A stretch of DNA of 64,000 nt from Axinella damicornis. Lineage: Eukaryota; Porifera; Demospongiae; Axinellida; Axinellidae. Each line of letters starts with the position of its first letter. Position 1 is the first letter of the stretch. The notes under the pieces are model-generated. The model did not search any database and had not been told where the DNA came from. It saw only the letters and a program-made list of their open reading frames with translations. A program made the translations under genes and the position numbers. Below, piece after piece: positions 58,164-64,000 of this stretch. The stretch is taken from assembly GCA_963931865.1 (NCBI GenBank), contig OZ007510.1:5929399-5993398 (forward strand), written 5' to 3'.

Positions 58164-58247
58164 TAGCCTCGTTCCAAGGCCTTCTCACCCCAGCGTTTGT
58201 ACTGCAAGCGACAAACGCTGGGGTAAGAAGGCCTGGGAACGAGGCTA
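58164..58247. mobile_element. 84-bp foldback MITE, TAGCCTCG...GAGGCTA
   Basis: TAGCCTCGTTCCAAGGCCTT and its complement close a hairpin with inner arms CCCAGCGTTTGT and ACAAACGCTGGG. Just downstream of the methyltransferase 3' end. Confidence 0.75.
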
Positions 58248-58307
58248 CAACACTAGTGTACTCCACAACAGAACTCAGTGGCCCATATCCATTAGGTACA
58301 CCCTCTC

Positions 58308-61300
58308 TCAGTCCCTACTAGTCTTCTGTCCTAAGCTAGGAAGGTTGGGGATGAATCGAGGGGTCCTCTTCATGTACTGGACATATTCTGGCCCCATTTT
58401 CTCCACCAGTTTTGGCTCCTCATAGATGACCGTAGCAAATACCATGTAGGTAGTGAAGACACTTGATAACAGGAAGTGGCCCACGGTCTGAGAAAAGCAG
58501 ATAAATGTTAATTAACTGTGGCCTGCCGCCTCTGCCTCCATCTACCGTCCTAGTCCCAATTTAATCACACACACATACTCTGTTCAGACATGCTAGCTTG
58601 CAAAAGTTGCAGCAGTCCATCACATGCATCTATCTAGATCATATAGCTATTATTTGTGCCAACACTTCCAGTTACAGTAAACTTAGTTCACTACCAGTAT
58701 CAGCCACAAAGATGAAGCTATGACAGGAAATACCTACCAGTGTTGGAGTAATCCAGAGAGCTAGCATTAGAGAGGTGTACATTGGGTGTCTGACCAGTCT
58801 ATACGGGCCACTGTCAACCATCTTCGAATTCATCTGATCAGGCCTAAGAAGGGAGTAGAGGTCGTACAAATGTAGGTGGGAGCAACAGCCCTTAACTTTC
58901 TCAGCCACAAGTGGATAGTGTGTGGAACTTCGAATTCTCTTGAGTTGGCGTGCTCCACAATGTAAACCATTGTAAGCACATTTGTGACTCCATGTTTATG
59001 CACCCACACTCATTAATGTTTCGATCAAGGTTCTTGGGTATACATGTCTAATTCGGCTAGATTGCTGGTAATAGATGCTGAACAATTAACATGAGAGGGT
59101 TGTTTTCTTATTCAATCTATGCCAAAAGGACAGAAATGGCCCATACACTACAGTTCAGAGCAAACACAGCCATGTACCGTCACCCTACAGGTGACACCAA
59201 CCCACCTCCCCCTGTCTCACCCTTTCTGCTATAATTATAGTACAGAACCATATCTCCCATTGCAGGAAGACGAATTCTAACTACCCAATAATGCACCTAA
59301 TAATTATGACCCATAAAAGTGGCCCATGCAGGTTATGTATTACACAAAATGGAGCAATATTGTGCTATATAGCTCCACGCAACTTGGGTATGTCTTTCTG
59401 AACTAAGGCTTTCAACAAAAGTATTCACAGATGGTCATCAATGTTTGCCATGCCACATTGTATGAGGCTAAATTATCTAGCTGTCCGCTTACCACCCAAG
59501 CAGTTTTCCCAATGGCTTTTTTATCCCGACCAAATCCAGAGGGTCGAGGGTGAGCATGGACATGACCAAACCTAACCAGCTCAGACCATTCAAACCTGCA
59601 CAATATTATATCAAATGATACATCTGTCAGTGAATCGGGCACTATAAACAGTGTACTGTGGCTGGGACATGATTTTGGGTCAAAATTCAATCTACAGACA
59701 AAATTCAATTTTGGCATGTTCTATTCATGCTGATCGCAAATTAGGCCAATGTTTGAGCTAAGTACTATGCTGTGTATCTTGGGCTAGGAATGAGATATAA
59801 AGCTGGGATTAGCACCATTGCGATCAGCATGAATGGAGCATTCAAATGATGTCCATATATTTTGCTGTAGGTTGAATTTTGACCGAATAACCGTGGATGC
59901 CTTTGGTCGAGTGCAATTTTTGGCGAAAATGTGACAAGTCATTGCCGAGCGCCTTAGCGCGAGGCAACTAATCGTGCAGCGCAGTCACATCGCGTCTGTA
60001 TAATATATATAATATCCATCACACTTTAATTGCGCGGGGCAGAGGGCGGTTGCATCACTGTGGTTTCTGTAGTACCGATAGCCATGTGCATGTACTGTGC
60101 GAGCGAAACGCAGAGCTGAGAAAGAAGCGATTTATACAGGGAAAAGGGACACTGCCTCAAAAGAGAGTAAGGCAAAGGAGAGAGAGTCTGACAAACGTTG
60201 TTCCTTGGTCCTTATCTACATGCAGTTCATAGTGTCTCCTGTGAGTCGTCCCTTTGAACAATGGTAATAAAGTCTAAATAGCAGAAAGAGGAGAAAGTGT
60301 TTAACATCCAATGACGAATATTGCATATTGCAAGTGAAAAACAACATAGCTAAATGCAGACATCGCTATCCCAACAGACTAACTGAGCTAAGCAAGCATC
60401 CTCGACACTTACCCACAATGAGGTACCAGAGGGTGGGCTGCTGGACGTCCCAGATGATGGTGGGCATGGGATGCCAACAGTAAAAGATCAGCATGAGAGC
60501 AAATGAGGAAGCGAGACTGTACACATTGGTGTAGTACTGCTCTGGAATGAAGTGGAGTATGAATGCCTTCAGTGGACCCCGGGGCATGGCACTGTGGAGG
60601 TATACCACTCAGCATCATGTAATGACGCACAGACGATTTACATCATTCTAACTACTGAGCTGGAATTTGCTAAGCCCATTTACACAATCTGGACTGGAAT
60701 CCGAATTCAATTGGCTCTGAGTGCTCAATGTACACAGTACTGACTGAGGGCAACTGAGCTCTGTGTTGTACATACAACCATATAGTTTTTGGTATACATG
60801 ACTGTAGATCTTACTAGTCCTCAGCCGGCAAAACACACTAGAGGCAGAAAAATTTCTCACAAAAATTAAAAAGGATTTAGTGATGGCCTGTCACATTCGG
60901 AATTATTCAACCTCTCGAAAAAGCTAAGAAACAAGGAGAATGCCATTAACCAGCCTCAGCCCCATCCCATTGAAAAATGAATTTAATGGCATTCTCCTTG
61001 TTTCTTAGCTTTTTCGAGAGGTTGAATAATTCCGAATGTGACAGGCCATCACTAAATCCTTTTTAATTTTTGGGAGAAAATTTTTTGCCTCTAGTTTGTG
61101 TACTTTTTCAAGCGCATGAAATGCGTAACTTCTTAGTCATGGTAGCTACATACAATGTCACCGTAAGAGTACGGGGGTAGCTGCTACTGGGCCTGATGTC
61201 AGATTTTATTAAATTATTGCCATGTTAGCCTCGTTCCTCTTGATGGACGTGAACCTTCTGCTGGGCACTGAGCAGGACTTGATGCTTCATTTAATAATAT

Positions 61301-62208
61301 GAGTATTCCAAAACTCTAGCCTCACTCACAGTATTGGTACATGTTCTGCACTGTAGTTACGTCATGAAAAGAAAGCCACACCTCCATGATGGCATAGTCA
61401 TGATAGATCTTGGCAAGAACAGGTTGCTAGAAATTCCTCGCAGCAGTAGTGAGGCACCAGTTGATGGATTCAAAGGATTCAGCTGATCAGCAAGCGCTCG
61501 AAATGCAGTAAAAAAGAATGCAACGTGTGTTTGCATGTGAACTGCGCATGCGCATTTGGCACGCGTGACCTCTGGTTGCATCAAAATGGCTTCGTGCTAG
61601 CATCGTAGCTAGCCAGCAGTGCCGTTCTTGCCGGTATGTAGTCAAAAGGGCCGAAAGGAGCTACTACGACGAAAGCGATGTTGTTCTGTGAGTGAACTAG
61701 CTCAGGAAATGCTTTTGTTGTCCAGCTATGCTAGTCAATGAGAAAGAAAGAAAGAAGATGACGAAATCGGAATTTACTGGCGACTTATTTCTTGACTCCG
61801 GCGTACTCTCAGGTACGTTTGCGAGTGTTTTTGTGAACTGCTAAGCAGTATCATTCTGTCTGTATGCTTGGTTTGGGGGGTAGTAGCTGCTTTGGCTGTT
61901 TTCCTGCTGGTGCATCAGTATATGGTATTTCGAAATTTCCTTGGCCATCCCTAAATAGAGAACGCTACCGATGTTGACACCCCAAGCCAGCATGCACAAT
62001 GATTATTCGCAAGAGATGTTTACCTATGCTGCACAGAAAAAGCCAGTACCAGGAGTAGGTTGTTGAGGATGGGCAAACTGCTGATCTGAGGAGGGTGGTG
62101 CCACTCTGGACTCTTGTCGATCGTGATCATACCAGGCAAGTTTGTGAAAAATGCAAACAACTGCATGAGTGTGTGGTGGTGGTGTGTGTGTGTGCGTGTG
62201 TCGGGGGC

Positions 62209-62248
<40 letters not shown>

Positions 62249-63100
62249 AGCAATGTGCTTGTTATAAACTTGCTGTTCTGTGGCCTCAGCCAAAACATGG
62301 GACAACATCTTCATTGCACTTGCAATGAGGATCTTGGCTATAGCAAAGTTACTTCAATATTGGCCACACACTTCTCACATGAAATACCATACTAAGCAAC
62401 CGTCTCCAATAGTACAGTACACTAACATGGTGGCTGTTTCTGACTTCACTCATTTTGTATCTTCAAATTGATGACGTCAGCTGCAAGCTTAAGCTAGGGG
62501 TCTATAAGGTGCATTTTCACAGCAAAGGGATCGCAATTCATCGAACTTCAGACAAAACAGCTATACTGGTATTTCGAACCTCTGCAGATCTTAGACTAGT
62601 CTCGTGAGACCAGACCCACATGGAAGGAGGGTCTGCAATCACACTCTTGTTCTGTGCAGGCAGGGGGTAGTACATGTAGCTACAAGGCATGAAATAATCC
62701 ACGATTGTGAAGCGCTACGGTAGCCTTGACTGCATGCCTAACACCCCAGACGTGTACTGGGGTATCAAAAACAAGCAAATAGACCATGCAGACCCTCCCT
62801 TCCAGATGGGTCTGGCCCCACGAGACAGAGTAGTGTTGCTGGCCAGACACTCACCACACTCACTTTTCCTGATCAAAAAATCTTGATCTAGCCTCATTCC
62901 CAGGCTCTCTCATCAAAACTGGGGGGGGGGGAGCCTGGGAACAAGGCTAATCCAACACACAAGTGACTACCCTTGCCCGGTGATAACTCGGCGAACAAAC
63001 CTACACTTACATAGATATCGGCAGCAAACAGACCAATCAGCCCAATCGTTCCCGAGATCAACAGGTGCAGCAGCACTACAACTGTTTCTGCAGGACCCAT
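58308..63100 (-). CDS. Membrane methyltransferase of the ICMT/PEMT-like group, MddA-like (7 exons, 286 aa)
   Basis: An integral-membrane, SAM-dependent methyltransferase. Exons (minus): 63100-63011, 62160-62024, 61426-61361, 60591-60413, 59595-59493, 58843-58738, 58487-58308. The sum is 861 nt and phases fit throughout. Five or so hydrophobic segments, the first being VVVLLHLLISGTIGLIGLFA. Then LLLVLAFSVQHS, a family landmark Q-H-S; then YSLASSFALMLIFYCWHPMP. The SAM-site signature YRLVRHPMYTSLMLALW is near 58780, with YEEPKLVEKMGPEYVQYMKR at the end. The order FxxQHS, WxP, DPLDLVGI, RHPxY, YEE matches methanethiol S-methyltransferase (MddA) and its uncharacterised homologues better than ICMT or nurim. 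MddA makes dimethyl sulfide from methanethiol in bacteria; the substrate here is unknown. Confidence 0.85.
59938..60046 (-). repeat. Dispersed repeat E, copy 2
   Basis: Inverted counterpart of 46190-46312: GCGCGAGGCAACTAATCGTG, then CACATCGCGTCTGTATA and CACTTTAATTGCG. In a methyltransferase intron. Confidence 0.65.
60832..61100. mobile_element. 269-bp near-perfect foldback
   Basis: Arms of about 120 bp (ATTAAAAAGGATTTAGTGAT and onward) are inverted after a loop of about 30 bp. Both ends share CTAGAGGCA/TGCCTCTAG. In a methyltransferase intron. Confidence 0.8.
62211..62247. repeat. Poly-G tract (37 G)
   Basis: G homopolymer after a TG-rich stretch in the first methyltransferase intron. The reverse strand yields spurious polyproline frames. 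Confidence 0.9.
62597..62826. mobile_element. 230-bp TAGTCTCG-family MITE
   Basis: TAGTCTCGTGAGACCAGACC with ATGGAAGGAGGGTCTGCA at the left; TGCAGACCCTCCCTTCCA with GGTCTGGCCCCACGAGAC at the right. Confidence 0.7.
62889..62949. mobile_element. 61-bp TAGCCTCA-family hairpin
   Basis: TAGCCTCATTCCCAGGCTC and GAGCCTGGGAACAAGGCTA flank a short G run. Confidence 0.7.
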
Positions 63101-63128
63101 GGCTGTAGCTAGCGCTTAGTCTTAGCCT

Positions 63129-63161
63129 AGTCTCGGAACCAGACCCTTGGTTCCGAGACTA
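63129..63161. repeat. 33-bp hairpin, TAGTCTCGGAACC...
   Basis: TAGTCTCGGAACCAGA and the inverted GGTTCCGAGACTA. A minimal member of the family just upstream of the methyltransferase start. Confidence 0.6.
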
Positions 63162-63384
63162 GTCTCAGCCAGGGGGCCGGGGCCCCGGGGTAGGACTAGA
63201 TCACGTGCACCGTCATTTCGTATGACGTAATGCAAAGTCGTTCTATACTGCTTTTCTCCGTGAAAGAAGGCTGTATTGCGCTGTATTGCGCTTTCAATGC
63301 ATTCTGAAGAGTAACCTCCATGCAAAGACTGTGACCGAACTGGGTATAAGCCACTACACACTACTACGTGCCTGTACTGAGCAG

Positions 63385-63573
63385 TTATGTAAGTGACCAT
63401 ACAGACTCACCGAGAATATCAGCGAATGCAGACTTGTCGACCGCACTCAAGTGTTTAGCATCAGGTAGGAAGTCAATAAAGCGATCGAACCCCATCGAAC
63501 CCCAGCGATAAGTCAGCGCTAGAGCTGTTACTAGTCTGCTAGTTCCGCATACTTCTTGTATATTATTGTGCAC
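63385..63573 (-). other. Possible exon with GTGAGT donor, function unknown
   Basis: The minus frame ends MGFDRFIDFLPDAKHLSAVD then KSAFADILG before a strong GTGAGT. A diverged copy of the KSAFADIL part (LSPVDKSAFADIL) lies inside the transposon at 26160-26200. This could be a true first exon, or a captured gene fragment moved by transposons. No family is recognised. Confidence 0.3.
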
Positions 63574-63641
63574 TATACCTATGGAATGTTAATTGTACCC
63601 CTATGTCTCAGCCCGCCCAGGTTCACTGGGGTTTGGCTTAG

Positions 63642-63693
63642 CCTAGCCTCGTACCCAGGCCCCGGGCGGGCGGGGCCTGGGTACGAGGCTAGG
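63642..63693. mobile_element. 52-bp perfect hairpin of the TAGCCTCG family
   Basis: CCTAGCCTCGTACCCAGGCC and its exact complement around GGGCGGGC. Looks recently made. Confidence 0.7.
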
Positions 63694-63734
63694 TTTGGCT
63701 CCAATGGCTAGCTCGGTACAAAGGTCACCCCCAC

Positions 63735-64000
63735 TTTTAATCTTGTACAGCACAATAAAGTGAGCTGTCAGCATGTGCATACATGATTATCCAGCGAGAC
63801 TGTATGACTCTAGTCTCGCGGCAAGATGAACGTCTGGCCCACGAGACTATACCAGGCTCTACCTTGCTCACTCAGCTAGGCTGAAAATTGTTAAGTGTAG
63901 ACATTAATGCATCCGAAATAGTAATAATTATTATGGTAGCTACAGCCATGACGATCAGTCATTGCTAATATTAATGTCTTGGAAGGTCAAGGCCTCTAAG
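63735..64000. repeat. Dispersed repeat C, copy 2 (runs off the window)
   Basis: Matches 57486-57770. It is interrupted at 63811-63849 by a small TAGTCTCG...CGAGACTA hairpin absent from copy 1. Confidence 0.65.
63811..63849. mobile_element. 39-bp TAGTCTCG...GAGACTA insertion in repeat C
   Basis: Comparison with copy 1 of repeat C (57590-57605) shows extra DNA starting with TAGTCTCG and ending with CGAGACTA, that is, an inserted family member. Confidence 0.55.

Noticed and set aside
62020..62314. Polyproline minus frames
   Set aside because: The proline run comes from the poly-G tract in an intron; only the 62160-62024 part is a true exon, and it has its own splice sites.

Overview
The window is nuclear DNA of an animal with short introns. 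Protein-coding exons are split by introns of about 60 to 800 bp with GT...AG borders, and some introns are longer because repeats sit in them. A broken TRIM/B-box fragment, a Kelch/Ig/TKL-kinase gene and a great many small inverted-repeat transposons suggest an early-branching invertebrate, most plausibly a sponge. That placement is inference from gene style; no species-diagnostic sequence was identified. No prokaryotic operons, rRNA, intact tRNA or CRISPR array were seen.

Layout. 1-21245 (+): C-terminal 2,821 residues of an axonemal-type dynein heavy chain, 40 exons, with the 5' part off the window. 21246-28245: intergenic, with a decayed TRIM/B-box gene (-), one intact 97-residue single-exon gene (24106-24399, +) and a string of DNA transposons. 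28246-35741 (+): a complete 16-exon, 478-residue class V PLP aminotransferase (isopenicillin-N-epimerase-like); its last intron carries a 1.7-kb foldback element. 36694-37994 (-): part of a peroxisomal-type acyl-CoA thioesterase (ACOT8-like), convergent to the aminotransferase. 38000-46400: about 8 kb without a host gene that I can support, filled with MITEs, palindromes, a minisatellite and a dead non-LTR retrotransposon end. 46418-56940 (+): a complete 14-exon, 982-residue gene encoding polyproline, Kelch repeats, four Ig domains and a MLK/ZAK-like TKL kinase, an architecture I do not recognise. 58308-63100 (-): a complete 7-exon, 286-residue membrane methyltransferase of the ICMT/PEMT-like group, closest in style to bacterial methanethiol S-methyltransferase (MddA). 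The end of the window is again repeats.

The genes look like unrelated neighbours, not a pathway: axonemal motility, PLP chemistry, acyl-CoA hydrolysis, intracellular kinase signalling and small-molecule methylation. Three of the four multi-exon gene models (aminotransferase, kinase, methyltransferase) and the partial dynein model were checked by adding exon lengths and splice phases; each sums to whole codons with no internal stop. Exon borders were read by eye and may be off by a base or two.

The most distinctive features are the Kelch-Ig-TKL kinase; a recently active TTAA-target element present in three near-identical copies, each with an open 183-codon frame; and a TAGTCTCG/TAGCCTCG-ended MITE family with 9-bp target duplications.
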